From Chloroflexota bacterium (GTDB lineage Bacteria > Chloroflexota > JAJPGV01), in assembly GCA_021325635.1 (NCBI GenBank), contig JAJPGV010000008.1, positions 62,001 to 126,000 on the forward strand: a stretch of DNA of 64,000 nucleotides, written 5' to 3'. The notes beneath the pieces were generated by a model that ran no database searches, was not told the origin of the DNA, and saw nothing but the letters and a program-made list of their open reading frames with translations. The position numbers were made by a program, and so were the translations under genes. Shown in pieces: positions 18,280 through 27,724 of the stretch. Every line of letters begins with the position of its first letter. Position 1 is the stretch's first letter.

Positions 18280-20591
18280 CGCTCGAGCACCAGCATCTCG
18301 CCGTTGTCGAACACTGGCCGGAAAGGCTCCGGCAGGCCTTCGAGATGGCTCAACTGCGACTCCGACTGGACCGACCCCTCGACCTTGCAGCCCCTATCCA
18401 GGAGCACGGTCCGAACGTTGTATTTCCGGAGGTCCTGCTCGAAGCCAGGAGAGGCGTTGAAGATGCGCAGCGCGGCCTGGGTGGCGGGATATTCGCTGCT
18501 CGAGGACAGCATCGTGGGCAGCATGGCCGGCAGTGTCGGACGACGCGCAAAATAGGTTGCAGCCGAGAACTGACATGATTGCACCATCAGGACCGCATCC
18601 GGCGGCGTGTTCTGGCCGATCCATTGCAGCGCTTGCACTGACGCGCCGTTCGGATAGCGGAAGAAGTCCCGGTCACCTACGATCATGCGCCCGGCATGGG
18701 GAGCAAGGAGCAGCGCGGTTCCGAACAATGCCGAATCCAGACGCCGCCCACCCCAGCGCCACAGCGCGACGCTTGCGAAAGGTGCGAGTCCCGCGGCCAG
18801 GAAGATCGGCACGCGGCCATAGGGGAACCGCACCCCGAACAGCCAGCCAAAGAGCAGCAGCGCGCTTACGACGGCCAACCCAAAGGCAGGCCGCAAGCCA
18901 CGCCCCAGAGCTCGTTGTCGCGAGGTGAGGACGATCAGCACACCAGCCAGGCCAAGCAGCGCCAACGGCAGCCCTATGACCCATCCGAGGTACGCGGCAT
19001 CCGGCCGGCTGGCCAGATAGCTCTGCCAGCTCGCTGAGATCAGCTCTCCGCGGGAGAGATAGCGGAAATACAGGTCGGGGCTCGCCACAGCGAGGGCGAG
19101 GCCCGAGCAGGCTACGAGCCTTACGAGCTTGCCGGCAATCGGTTTTCCCGAGCGCAGATCCGCCACGATCAGCAGGACGACTAGCAACCCACCGCCGGCC
19201 GTAGCAAAGACCGCGGTCAAAGGATGGGCCAGCAGCAAGCTGCAAGAAAGCACCCCTGTGGCCAGCAGCCATCTCCAGCGGCCTTCGATCCAGAAGCGTC
19301 GCACCGCCTGCAGCAGCAACAGCAGCAGCGCCAGGCCGAACGCGTTGGCCAGTCCGAACCACGTCTGCATGTCCAATCCGACCGGGACCAGTGCCCAGAC
19401 GAAGCCGGCGATCGCGGTCAGTCGAAGAGAGCGCGTTGCGTCGTGGACCAGCGCAACGAGCGCCAGCCATTGGAGTACGCCGGCGAAGACGATGGCCACA
19501 GCTGCCGAAGGAAAGAGCGGAACTCCGCTCAGCTGCTGGACGAACGAGAGATACACACCGCTCAGAGGCGCTACGCCAAACGCCGTAGCTCCCAGCATGT
19601 ACAGCGGCCGAGGAGCAGTCGTTACTCCGGTCGAGCTGATGGATTGCGCAAATTCGTAGTACTGGAACTGGTCCGATCCGACCGGCATGGCCGTGCTGTA
19701 GAGGGCAGCAAGCCGTACGCCGGCAGCCAGCAGGAGACCGGGCAGCAATGCGGCCAATGCGGCCCGCTGGGCGCGCCCACTCGTTCCAGCTAGATCCACT
19801 GAACCGGTCTGGGAGACGCCTCTATGGGAGAGCGTTGCGAGCGCCGCGCAGACGTCGGCCACGAGCACCAGACCCAGCAGGGTGTAGAAGCCGAGAGCAA
19901 TGCCACGGCCAGCCGTGACAGATCCGGGCAGGGCAGGGATGAGCAGCAGCAGCAACCCCGCCGTTGCCCACCGGGCCGGAGCGGCAGCTGGAACGAGCCA
20001 GCGGCTCAATGCGACCGCGCACGGCAGGGGAAGCAGTCCGACCGCCACCATAGTGATGACAGGCGGGGGCTGTACCACCAGACACCATAGGTAGATTCCC
20101 CAGACCGCGAAGGTGAGTCGGGCGGCGGAAATCCAAGCGGTTAGGCCGGACAGCCTCTGAAGGATTCTCGGATGGAAGCTCCAGCCGCTGCAGGCTGCCA
20201 CCAGCACGGAGGCGAGCAGCACTCCCAGCGCCCATCGATCCAGGGGCCAGTAGCAAGCCACAGCTGCCATGACTAGCGGCACCCAGGCCGTGGGTGCAAT
20301 GGCGGCAAGCGGCGCTCTTCGGAACAGCAGGGGAATGGAAAGCACGGCGATTGCAGGCAACGCGACCGCCGCTTGCAGCCAGGGCTCGGCGCCCGTGAAG
20401 CGCCGAGATTGGTCGACGATCAGCGCGAGCTGGACGACCCGCACGCCGCTCAGGTACCTGGGCAGCGCCGCAACTGCCCTCCGGACCGACGCCAATGCAT
20501 GCAGCTGCGCCTGTTTACCGCCCCATGGAAAGGCCGACCGCCGGGTGCCGGGAGCAGGTACGGGACCCGAAAGGCTACCGGCGGATTGCAT
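18276..20591 (-). CDS. Large polytopic membrane protein, GT-C-like glycosyltransferase candidate
   Basis: About 771 aa with more than a dozen hydrophobic segments. ATG 20591 is favoured because GGAAG lies upstream and it overlaps the preceding gene by only 17 bases; the frame is open further, to 20717. A loop after several membrane spans carries an acidic-aromatic motif (VGSDQFQYYEF), comparable to the first-loop Asp of GT-C enzymes that use polyprenyl-phosphate sugars. The soluble C-terminal part has ALQWIGQNTPPDAVLMVQS, a pattern common in uncharacterised PMT-like membrane proteins. Its position beside a lipid-sugar synthase (17071-18279) suggests it uses that lipid-linked sugar outside the membrane. 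The catalytic assignment is inference. Confidence 0.75.
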   Translation of the reverse strand: MQSAGSLSGPVPAPGTRRSAFPWGGKQAQLHALASVRRAVAALPRYLSGVRVVQLALIVDQSRRFTGAEPWLQAAVALPAIAVLSIPLLFRRAPLAAIAPTAWVPLVMAAVACYWPLDRWALGVLLASVLVAACSGWSFHPRILQRLSGLTAWISAARLTFAVWGIYLWCLVVQPPPVITMVAVGLLPLPCAVALSRWLVPAAAPARWATAGLLLLLIPALPGSVTAGRGIALGFYTLLGLVLVADVCAALATLSHRGVSQTGSVDLAGTSGRAQRAALAALLPGLLLAAGVRLAALYSTAMPVGSDQFQYYEFAQSISSTGVTTAPRPLYMLGATAFGVAPLSGVYLSFVQQLSGVPLFPSAAVAIVFAGVLQWLALVALVHDATRSLRLTAIAGFVWALVPVGLDMQTWFGLANAFGLALLLLLLQAVRRFWIEGRWRWLLATGVLSCSLLLAHPLTAVFATAGGGLLVVLLIVADLRSGKPIAGKLVRLVACSGLALAVASPDLYFRYLSRGELISASWQSYLASRPDAAYLGWVIGLPLALLGLAGVLIVLTSRQRALGRGLRPAFGLAVVSALLLFGWLFGVRFPYGRVPIFLAAGLAPFASVALWRWGGRRLDSALFGTALLLAPHAGRMIVGDRDFFRYPNGASVQALQWIGQNTPPDAVLMVQSCQFSAATYFARRPTLPAMLPTMLSSSSEYPATQAALRIFNASPGFEQDLRKYNVRTVLLDRGCKVEGSVQSESQLSHLEGLPEPFRPVFDNGEMLVLER

Positions 20592-21651
20592 CGACGGCTG
20601 CTTCCGGCGCCCGGATGATCTCCTGCAGCGGCTGAGATGCGTCGCTGACCTGCTGGCCCTGAGACGGCGTTGGGCCGCCATACGCTCCCGCCGGTCCGGC
20701 GGCGTCAGGATTACCACTCGACTGAGCAGTCACGGCCTGAAGCAAGCTCGCGGGGAGCACCGGCACAGGAGGCAACGGGATGGGCGGTTTTGGAAGCGGG
20801 CGCGGACGAACCACGAGGGGAGCAGGCAAAGGGGTGGGCGCCGGCTGCGGGCTGCTGGCGGGAGTGCTCGGCTCCGGGCTGGCCTCGGCGGTGACGCTCA
20901 CTCCAGCGACCTGCTGCTCCGGCACCTTGCCAGCCACCAATACCTGGGCAGGCGAAACGTCGAGCTTGGGGCTGCCATCGTCGGCGTTGGTGCCCACGCC
21001 GACGTCGGACTGCAGCAGCGTGTCCTCGAACACCTCGCCCTTGCCGGCGTACTGGACGGCATGGTCCACGTCGTCATTAGCGAACAGTCGGACCAGCACC
21101 TGGAACGTGCCGGTTGTCGTGCCGAGGAGCTCGATGTGATAGCGCCCCGCGGCGTGCGGGATAGAGACGAGCTGGGGATCGGTTCCCCTGCCAGAATAGG
21201 AGGCTTCCGGGATCTGCAGCCGAACCAGTCCTGTTTCCGGATTGGTGCCAATCTCGCCGCCCGAATCGTCAGTGATCCACAGATCGACGGGCGGCGCGGT
21301 TTGAACTTCGAGTGTCAATGACGAATCGCCGCCGGCCGCACCTGGTGCGACTTGCGACCCTGCCAGCGCCTGGCGGCGCGCATCGAGCTGCGCGGCGTCA
21401 GGCTCGCCCGGCCGCAGCTCGGCCCCGCTGCGGCTGAGAATCACCGAGTCGGCGACCGGCACCGGCAGCCACCGCCCAACCACGCCGTTGTGCTGCAGCA
21501 GAGCCGCTACCCAAAGCCCTCCGTACATGACAGCGCAGGTGGTGGACACGACTACCACGAACCGCGAGGTCACCAGAGCCAGCAGCCGCTCGCCGATGAC
21601 GGCGGCCAGCTGCAGCAGAGATACGGGCCGAACCGGAATCTGCATACTCAT
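20575..21651 (-). CDS. Membrane-anchored extracytoplasmic protein with Pro-rich region
   Basis: A 358-aa protein of unknown function, first in the glycosylation operon. A single transmembrane segment lies at about 27-55 (LVTSRFVVVVSTTCAVMYGGLWVAALL). The following extracellular domain (about 65-245) is beta-rich: DLWITDDSGGEIGTNPETG, YHIELLGTTTGTFQVLVRLF. It resembles the beta-sandwich domains that cap secreted proteins. From about 255 a Pro-rich spacer (PLPAPLVVRPRPLPKPP) leads to a low-complexity tail. No catalytic motif is visible. The Shine-Dalgarno is weak. Confidence 0.72.
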   Translation of the reverse strand: MSMQIPVRPVSLLQLAAVIGERLLALVTSRFVVVVSTTCAVMYGGLWVAALLQHNGVVGRWLPVPVADSVILSRSGAELRPGEPDAAQLDARRQALAGSQVAPGAAGGDSSLTLEVQTAPPVDLWITDDSGGEIGTNPETGLVRLQIPEASYSGRGTDPQLVSIPHAAGRYHIELLGTTTGTFQVLVRLFANDDVDHAVQYAGKGEVFEDTLLQSDVGVGTNADDGSPKLDVSPAQVLVAGKVPEQQVAGVSVTAEASPEPSTPASSPQPAPTPLPAPLVVRPRPLPKPPIPLPPVPVLPASLLQAVTAQSSGNPDAAGPAGAYGGPTPSQGQQVSDASQPLQEIIRAPEAAVDAIRR

Positions 21652-22023
21652 CGAAGGCTAGGGTTCGCGGTAACGAACCGTAAGAGCGCTAACCCCTAAT
21701 CCGGGGTGCGCAAATACCATGGGCCGCTAGGCCTCCTCGGCAAGCCTGACGCTGGCGGCACTGAAGAAACGGGCGGGCCGGCCGAACACATCCTCGTCGG
21801 CGCAACGCCGGTCGATGGCACCACCTAACCAGGACCCGGCGGAATCAGGAGTCCAGCGATCGCGCAGCCACAGTGCTTGAAATCCCTAGCCCCATCTCGC
21901 CGATCGCTGCCGGAGAAATAGAGCAACAAGCAGAGCCCTTTTCGGCCCTACGCCTCTATCGTGGGCGTTGATCGGCGCGCCGAGCCGCGGCTGCGTCAGC
22001 CCCGAATGTCGGGAGGCCCTCGC
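21652..22023. other. Divergent intergenic region between the glycosylation operon and the third repeat-protein gene
   Basis: I see no gene. It must hold the promoters of both divergent units. A small hairpin is visible (GGTTCG at 21662-21667 with CGAACC at 21674-21679), next to the glycosylation operon start. No confident promoter boxes were found. The frame of the right-hand gene is open back to a GTG at 21961, but the preferred start is at 22024. Confidence 0.35.
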
Positions 22024-24621
22024 TTGAATACCGCACGCACCATCGGGAGGGCGGTCACGATCGCCGCGCTCCTGTCGCTCATAAGCTCCCCCGCCCTGGC
22101 TGACGGTTCCGCCAGCCCTGCTGCTTCGGCGCCCAGCTCCGGCTCGTCGATGGCAAGCTCGCCGCCGGCAGCCAGCTCTGCCGGCCCATCTTCCAGCGCT
22201 TCCGGCACATCCACCTCCACCGGCACTGCTGGCTCTTCGAGCTCGACCAACCCAGCATCCTCCACCGGCGCTAGCAGCGCGTCGAGCAGCTCGCCGGCGC
22301 CGTCGGGCCCGACCTCATCCTCGCCCGCTCAACCCGCGGCGACAACGGCGGAACCCGTCGTATCGGTCAGCTCGATGCCTCCACCGCCGCCATCACCGGG
22401 CCCCTCGGCCGCCGCGAGCGCGAGCCCGTCTGGTTCGTCCACGGTCGCTCCCTCAAGCGCTGCGCCTGCCGCCAGCGCAACGGCGATGGCCACTGCCGCT
22501 GGGAGCCCGGCGCCGTCGGGCAGCCCGGTGGCCAGTGCCTCGGCCTCGCCGGCGCCCACTATGAGCCCGTCCGCGGCAGGCGGGGCTAACGCGTCGGCAA
22601 CGCCGATCTCGAGCGCCAGTCCAGCCGTCTCGGCCAGCCCCTCACCCGTGCCGACCGTGTCCGTGCAGAGCTCTTCGAGCGCGCAGACAGGCAGCGCGAG
22701 CGCGGTCGGCGTCATCTCCACCTCGGCCGTGGCGTCGCAGCAAAGCGTGACCATCACCCAGGGAACGGGATCCAGCGGCAACAGCGTAAATGTGGCCCTC
22801 GCCGTAAACGTCAACAATCAGGGCTCGGCCACGGCAGGCTCCGGCACCGCCGCGGCGGCCGGCCAGACGGGCAGCAACACCTTTACCGCCATCGTCAGCT
22901 CCAGCGCCACCGCGGTGTCCTCGACCAGCGCTTCACCAGCCGGCAGTGGCACCCCCGCCACGTCCGGCGCCATCCCATCGACCTCGCCTGCTGCCAGCTC
23001 GACGGTGCTGGCCAGCCCGACGGCAGCAGCAAGCCCCAGCGCCGCGCCCTCGCCCGCGGCCACGCCCCCTGCCGGCGTCCTCATCAGCGCGTCCAACAAC
23101 GCCACGGCGGCCTCAGGCTCAGCGCAGGCAATCGGCGTCATCGCGGATACGCACGTCATCGGGGATCAGGCGGTGGTTATCCACATCCCCGCCAACACCT
23201 CCAATCAAAGCGCACAGATCACGCTGAGCGCCACGCTCACCAACACCGGCATCGCTCTGAGCCAGACGGGCAACGTCGCGGCGACCGGCCTGCAGGGCAG
23301 CATCTCGCTGGCCGCGGGCGCAGCACCCAACGGGCCCGCGGCGGCGACAGCCGCGGCCTCGATGCCGTCTGGCACCAGCGTCGATCTGCGCGATACGAAC
23401 TACGCGCTGGCTTCCTCCGGTGACGCTATGGCCATCGGGGTGAAGTCCACGACCGTGGTGCAGGGCCTCCAGCGCGTCACAGTGATCATTGACGACAACA
23501 GCTCCGGCAACCGTATCCAGGTGGTCTTCCTGGTTACCGTGGACAATGAGGGCAGCGCGTCGGCGCTCTCCGGCGGCGCGAGCGCCACTGGCCAGAAGGG
23601 CAACCTGCAGATCGGACTCCCCGGCGCGGGCGGCGCCGGAGTGAGCGGATCCGTTCTGAGCAGCGGCACAAGTGTTTCGGGCGCCGCGTCCGCCATCGGC
23701 GTCGATGCCACCACTTTTGTGAACGCCGTTCAGCTCATCGACGTCGAAGTGGGCAACGGCAGCTCGAACAACCAGGTGGACGCCCAATTCCTCGTCAACG
23801 TCACGAACCACGGAACAGCGCAGGCTTACTCCGGCGCTGCCAACGCCGCCGGGCTGGCGGGCAACGTTTCGGCCGGGGCGCCGGCGGGTCCTTCGCTGAC
23901 CTGGAGCGCTGCCCAGGGCTCGGTGCGCATCACCAACACCGCCAACGGTAAGTCCGGCAACGCGGACAGTCGCGGGCTGCAGGCCACCTCCAACCTCGAT
24001 GAGAACCAGAATGTCGACACCAAGCTGCTCGCTGGGCCCAGTCTCAGCATCAGCCAGTCCGACCGCGTCGTGAACTTGGGATTGGCCAGAAGCGTTACCG
24101 GGGACGTCGTGGTGGTGGCCCAGCTCATCCCCCCGCCACAGCCCCCCGCCGACCAGCCGTCCGGCGAAGGCAGTTCCCCCGCTCCCGCCTCACACGCCGC
24201 ACAGACCTATGCCAGCCTGCCCATCATCGCGGTGCCCACAGGCACAGCGAGCAGCAGCGCTGGCGATTCGCCTTCGTCCGGGGCAGTAGCTGGAGCCAGC
24301 GTAGCTGACCCCGAACCGGCAGCTGATGGCCAGGCCCAAACGGGCAGGGAGCCCCCGGCGCGAGCAGTGAGATCGGCCGGCCCCCAGGTCCCTACGCCTG
24401 CCTCCGGACAGACAGGGAACAGCGCGCCAGCCCCGGCCCAGGCCGCGCAACCTTGGCTGGACTGGTTCTTGCTAGCGCCAACGCACACCAGTGCAGGTGA
24501 CGCCCCGGGCTCGGTGGCCGCACAACAGCCCCAGCAGCCCGGGGGCCGGATGGGGTGGTTGGCAGGAGCACTGCCGGCAATAGCCGGCCTGCTCTGGTGG
24601 GGCGCCCGACGGCGGGCGTGA
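22024..24621 (+). CDS. Third secreted repeat protein, Ser/Ala/Pro-rich (865 aa)
   Basis: An exported protein sharing the rung motif of the two repeat proteins at 1.2-11.4 kb. The TTG at 22024 is chosen because GGAGG sits 7 bases upstream, although the frame is open to 21961. The signal peptide follows directly (AVTIAALLSLISSPALA). Residues about 30-230 are a Ser/Ala/Pro/Thr stalk. From about 250 come rungs such as GSATAGSGTAAAAGQTGSN, SGSAQAIGV, QTGNVAATGLQGS, SGDAMAIGV, SGGASATGQKGN and SGAANAAGLAGN, alternating with V/I-rich strands (VTVIIDDNSSGN, IQVVFLVTVDN). The C-terminus has a hydrophobic segment (LAGALPAIAGLLWWG) and an ARRRA tail, the arrangement of a wall- or membrane-anchored protein. 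No LPxTG is present. A kinase gene follows after 38 bases. Confidence 0.8.
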   Translation: MNTARTIGRAVTIAALLSLISSPALADGSASPAASAPSSGSSMASSPPAASSAGPSSSASGTSTSTGTAGSSSSTNPASSTGASSASSSSPAPSGPTSSSPAQPAATTAEPVVSVSSMPPPPPSPGPSAAASASPSGSSTVAPSSAAPAASATAMATAAGSPAPSGSPVASASASPAPTMSPSAAGGANASATPISSASPAVSASPSPVPTVSVQSSSSAQTGSASAVGVISTSAVASQQSVTITQGTGSSGNSVNVALAVNVNNQGSATAGSGTAAAAGQTGSNTFTAIVSSSATAVSSTSASPAGSGTPATSGAIPSTSPAASSTVLASPTAAASPSAAPSPAATPPAGVLISASNNATAASGSAQAIGVIADTHVIGDQAVVIHIPANTSNQSAQITLSATLTNTGIALSQTGNVAATGLQGSISLAAGAAPNGPAAATAAASMPSGTSVDLRDTNYALASSGDAMAIGVKSTTVVQGLQRVTVIIDDNSSGNRIQVVFLVTVDNEGSASALSGGASATGQKGNLQIGLPGAGGAGVSGSVLSSGTSVSGAASAIGVDATTFVNAVQLIDVEVGNGSSNNQVDAQFLVNVTNHGTAQAYSGAANAAGLAGNVSAGAPAGPSLTWSAAQGSVRITNTANGKSGNADSRGLQATSNLDENQNVDTKLLAGPSLSISQSDRVVNLGLARSVTGDVVVVAQLIPPPQPPADQPSGEGSSPAPASHAAQTYASLPIIAVPTGTASSSAGDSPSSGAVAGASVADPEPAADGQAQTGREPPARAVRSAGPQVPTPASGQTGNSAPAPAQAAQPWLDWFLLAPTHTSAGDAPGSVAAQQPQQPGGRMGWLAGALPAIAGLLWWGARRRA

Positions 24622-24659
24622 TTGGGGCTAGGGGGAGATGATGGAGCCGAGAGGCGGAA

Positions 24660-25853
24660 TTGGCGGCAACGATGTCTTGGGAGACCCGCGCTAGCGGACG
24701 AGCCACGGCGGCGCGTGCCATCAACCAATTGCGGGCTTCGCGCGCCCGCTTCGTCAGCGCCCTCGAAGCGCGCGAGCAAGGCCTAGCGCCGCATTTCGGC
24801 GGCGACCGGACGCTGAGACAGGTCATCGCGGCGCTGCAGGAGGCAGCGCCTGCCCAGCTAGCGGTCATCCTCTCCGAGGAAGCCGAGGGCTACGTCCGGG
24901 CCCTGGCCCAGGACGACCACGGCCGTACAACGAGCACGACGGTGCACAGCCCGGATCTCGTCGCCGAAGCGCACGTTGGGCTGCCGTTCAAACGCACCCG
25001 GTTTCTGGCCGGCGCCATGGCCGAGAAGCTGTCGCAGGAGCTTGGGTTATCCCCCTGCAACCTGTTCTGCTTCCGCCCCATCAGCGTCGAGGATCACTTC
25101 AGTGGCCTGCTGGGTCTGGGCGTGAACCAGGGGCCGGATAGTAACCGCGCTTTTCCGCTCCACGTCTCGGCGCTGGTCATGCTGCGCCTCATAGAGGGCG
25201 AGGTCACACGTTTTCTGCGCCACACGCGATCGCTGGAGCAAACCTACAGAGCAGGAGCGCGCCAGGAGCGCATCCACCTGGGCATGGATCTGCATGACAC
25301 CGTGCTCCAGGACCTCTCATACCTGCGCTTGCAGGCCGAAAGCATACGCCGTGGTCTGGAACCGGGCAGCGCCGTGGAGGGCCGCCTGCACAAAATGTCC
25401 GACGACCTCGGTCGCGTTGGCCGAGAGCTTCGTCAGTTAGCCGTCGCGCTCACTGAAACCGAGCGAACGGGTGACCTCGTCGTGGATGTCAACGAGATGA
25501 TCGAACGGTACCGTGGGCGCATCCAGGCGGAGATCCAGATCCGCATTGCAGGACGTCCCAGGCGGCTCGGCACGCCCATCGAAGCCAACCTGCTGCGGAT
25601 GCTGCAAGAGGCGCTGAACAACGTCTGGAAACACGCGGAAGCGCGCAAGGTGCTCGTCAGCCTGGAATACTTCGATGACCGGGTCATGCTGATGGTCAAG
25701 GATGACGGCCTGGGCTTCGACATCAACGCGCCGCGACCCACCGGCATAGGCCTCACCAGCATGCAGCACCGGGCTGTCGAGCTAGGCGGCGCCATGAACA
25801 TCACCAGCGCTCCCGGCAAAGGCACGTGCGTGTCAATAGAGGTACCGACCTAA
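24660..25853 (+). CDS. Cytoplasmic NarL-class sensor histidine kinase
   Basis: A 397-aa two-component kinase with no membrane segment. Residues about 45-185 look like a GAF-type sensor domain. The HisKA_3 dimerisation domain has the H-box GMDLHDTVLQDLSYL with phospho-accepting H212. The ATPase domain (about 300-397) has the N-box EALNNVWKHA, the G1-box KDDGLGFD and the G2 region TGIGLTSMQHRA. TTG 24660 has GAGAGG upstream; ATG 24672 in the same frame is the alternative. The likely partners are the two convergent NarL/FixJ regulators downstream (25884-26537 and 26852-27532). Its close position after the repeat-protein gene suggests it controls surface-protein expression. Confidence 0.88.
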   Translation: MAATMSWETRASGRATAARAINQLRASRARFVSALEAREQGLAPHFGGDRTLRQVIAALQEAAPAQLAVILSEEAEGYVRALAQDDHGRTTSTTVHSPDLVAEAHVGLPFKRTRFLAGAMAEKLSQELGLSPCNLFCFRPISVEDHFSGLLGLGVNQGPDSNRAFPLHVSALVMLRLIEGEVTRFLRHTRSLEQTYRAGARQERIHLGMDLHDTVLQDLSYLRLQAESIRRGLEPGSAVEGRLHKMSDDLGRVGRELRQLAVALTETERTGDLVVDVNEMIERYRGRIQAEIQIRIAGRPRRLGTPIEANLLRMLQEALNNVWKHAEARKVLVSLEYFDDRVMLMVKDDGLGFDINAPRPTGIGLTSMQHRAVELGGAMNITSAPGKGTCVSIEVPT

Positions 25854-25883
25854 CAAGCCAGCCAACCATATCTCGCACTTGGT

Positions 25884-26537
25884 TTAAACGCGAATTATGC
25901 CCTTCTTTATGGCATACACAATCGCTTGTGCACGGTCATAAATGCACAGCTTGTTATAAATGCTAGTAATGTGATTTCCCACAGTTCGCTCACTGATGCA
26001 CAGCTCATTGGCAATCTCGCGATTGCGTTTGCCTAGAGCCATGAGGCGCAGCACGGCTAGCTCGCGGCTGCTCAGCGGCGTGGAGCCATTTCCGTGCAGC
26101 TCCTTCTTCCCGTTCATGGATCCCGCCACGCGGTCCATGACCCGCTTGGCAATCAACGGAGGCAGGTAGGCCTTTCCCTCGGCAGCGTGCTGGATGGCCT
26201 CGACCATGCTCTGCGAGCTGTCATCTTTGACGATGTAGCCGCTCACGCCAGCCTCAATCGCGTCGAAAATATTCTGCTCGTCGTCGGTTGCCGAGATGAT
26301 GACCACACCGGTTTTCGGAAGCTTGGCTTTGATTTCCCGGGCGGCTTCGATGCCGTTCATCCCCGGCATGCTAATGTCGATCACCACCACGTCAGGTTTC
26401 TGGCTCAAGGCCTTGTCCACGGCTTCGCCGCCCTCACGGGCTTCGCCTACTACTTCGAAATCCTTAGTCAGGACCTCGCGTAATCCTCGGCGGAACAGTT
26501 CGTGATCGTCTGCAATTAACACCCTGTTTGCAATCAT
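25884..26537 (-). CDS. NarL/FixJ response regulator (receiver plus LuxR HTH)
   Basis: A 217-aa DNA-binding regulator. The receiver domain (1-120) has the acidic pocket ADDHE, phospho-acceptor D54 (VVVIDISMPGMNG), a Ser in VVIISATDD and the Lys in YIVKDD. The LuxR-type helix-turn-helix (about 150-215) has SSRELAVLRLMALGKRNREI and SERTVGNHITSIYNKL. It is a close paralog of 26852-27532, and both probably receive phosphate from the kinase at 24660, which is convergent with this gene. The start at 26537 gives the canonical N-terminus MIANRVLIADD. Confidence 0.92.
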   Translation of the reverse strand: MIANRVLIADDHELFRRGLREVLTKDFEVVGEAREGGEAVDKALSQKPDVVVIDISMPGMNGIEAAREIKAKLPKTGVVIISATDDEQNIFDAIEAGVSGYIVKDDSSQSMVEAIQHAAEGKAYLPPLIAKRVMDRVAGSMNGKKELHGNGSTPLSSRELAVLRLMALGKRNREIANELCISERTVGNHITSIYNKLCIYDRAQAIVYAIKKGIIRV

Positions 26538-26851
26538 AGAAAACCTGCACTTACTTTCCTACTCGAAGTTGCTGATTCATCGCACTTCTGGCAGTTTAAA
26601 CGGAAACGCCTCGGTCTGCACTTCACTAAGGGCCCCAATTGTTGGGACCTTTTGGCAACATTTAATTGCCTCTTTTACCTACTCGCGGACCCCTCGCAAG
26701 CCTTGAGCCAGAGTATGTGAAAATGCCTGCCGCGCCAAGCGGCCAGCTCACCGACCAGCCCACGACCTCATAGGGTGGATGTGCGCGGCACCTTACCCCG
26801 CCTGTCTGGCGTGGGCTCCTGAGAGGAGGCTGCTGTCAGGCAGGGCGCGGG
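26538..26851. other. Intergenic region between the two NarL-type regulators
   Basis: I see no gene. The part at 26560-26700 is AT-richer than the surrounding sequence and should contain the promoter of the regulator at 25884. A short inverted repeat CCCAA-TTG-TTGGG (26634-26646) could be a regulator site, but is too short to assert. Confidence 0.3.
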
Positions 26852-27532
26852 CTAAACGTTGATGATGCCGTTGCGGACCGCGTACATGATTGCCTGTGCG
26901 CGGTCCTTGATACGCAGCTTCTGGTAAATGTTCACGATGTGATTGCCGACCGTGCGCTCGCTGATGCCGAGTGCGGTCGCGATCTCGCGGTTCCGCTTGC
27001 CGAGGGCCAGCAGTCGTAAGACGCTGATCTCGCGCTCGGTCAGCGGCGACTCTCCGGGATGCCCCGCACGGCCCGACCGGCCCGCACCCATGGGATTGGC
27101 TACCCGCTCCATCAACCGCTTGGTGATGCTCGGCGGAAGGTACGCTCGTCCCTCGGACGCATTCCTCACCGCGGCCACGAGGGCCTCGGGCTCATCGTCC
27201 TTCACCAGAAAGCCATTCGCGCCGGCTTCGATCGAATCAAAGATCTCAGGATCGTTGTCCAAGGCGCTGATCATCACGATGCCCGTATCGGGCAATTGCT
27301 GCTTGATCTTGCGCGTAGCCTGGATGCCGCTCATGTGCGGCATCCGCACATCCATCACGATGACGTCAGGGCGTACTTCGAGCGCCTTTTCGACAGCCTC
27401 ATCTCCAGCAGACGCCTCGCTGACGACCTGCATCTCTTCCTCGCTGTCAAGGAGCTCTCGCAAGCCCATGCGGTACACCGAGTGGTCATCAGCGACCAAG
27501 ACTCTCACGCGCCGGCCTGGTTTCACGCCCAC
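26852..27532 (-). CDS. NarL/FixJ response regulator, paralog of 25884
   Basis: A 226-aa regulator starting at a GTG (27532). The receiver has VADDHSVYR, phospho-acceptor D61 (VIVMDVRMPHMSG) and the conserved Lys in FLVKDDEP. A Gly/Arg-rich linker (MGAGRSGRAGHPG) leads to the LuxR HTH (LTEREISVLRLLALGKRNRE, SERTVGNHIVNIYQKL), which is nearly the same as in the neighbouring regulator. A tandem duplication is the simplest explanation. Two regulators with near-identical recognition helices should bind similar sites. It lies divergent from the sortase gene. Confidence 0.92.
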   Translation of the reverse strand: MGVKPGRRVRVLVADDHSVYRMGLRELLDSEEEMQVVSEASAGDEAVEKALEVRPDVIVMDVRMPHMSGIQATRKIKQQLPDTGIVMISALDNDPEIFDSIEAGANGFLVKDDEPEALVAAVRNASEGRAYLPPSITKRLMERVANPMGAGRSGRAGHPGESPLTEREISVLRLLALGKRNREIATALGISERTVGNHIVNIYQKLRIKDRAQAIMYAVRNGIINV

Positions 27533-27724
27533 ATGCTAGTTGTCTTTTCTCGCGCCTGGAATGTGCATATCCCTTATCTTCCCGTTCACAAATGTCACTC
27601 CTTCGCTGCGTGGTTCGGCGCTTCCACCACTATTTCTAACGGCGTAGAGTGACGGCTGGGATCATGACGCGGCTGCCTACGTTGCCCAGAGCAGCGGGCC
27701 TTAACGCCCGGTTACTTTACTAGG

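Noticed and set aside
8204-24621. Canonical LPxTG sorting signals in the repeat proteins
   Set aside because: No LPxTG was found. LPLGG in the 8204 protein is only a loose resemblance, so anchoring remains inference.
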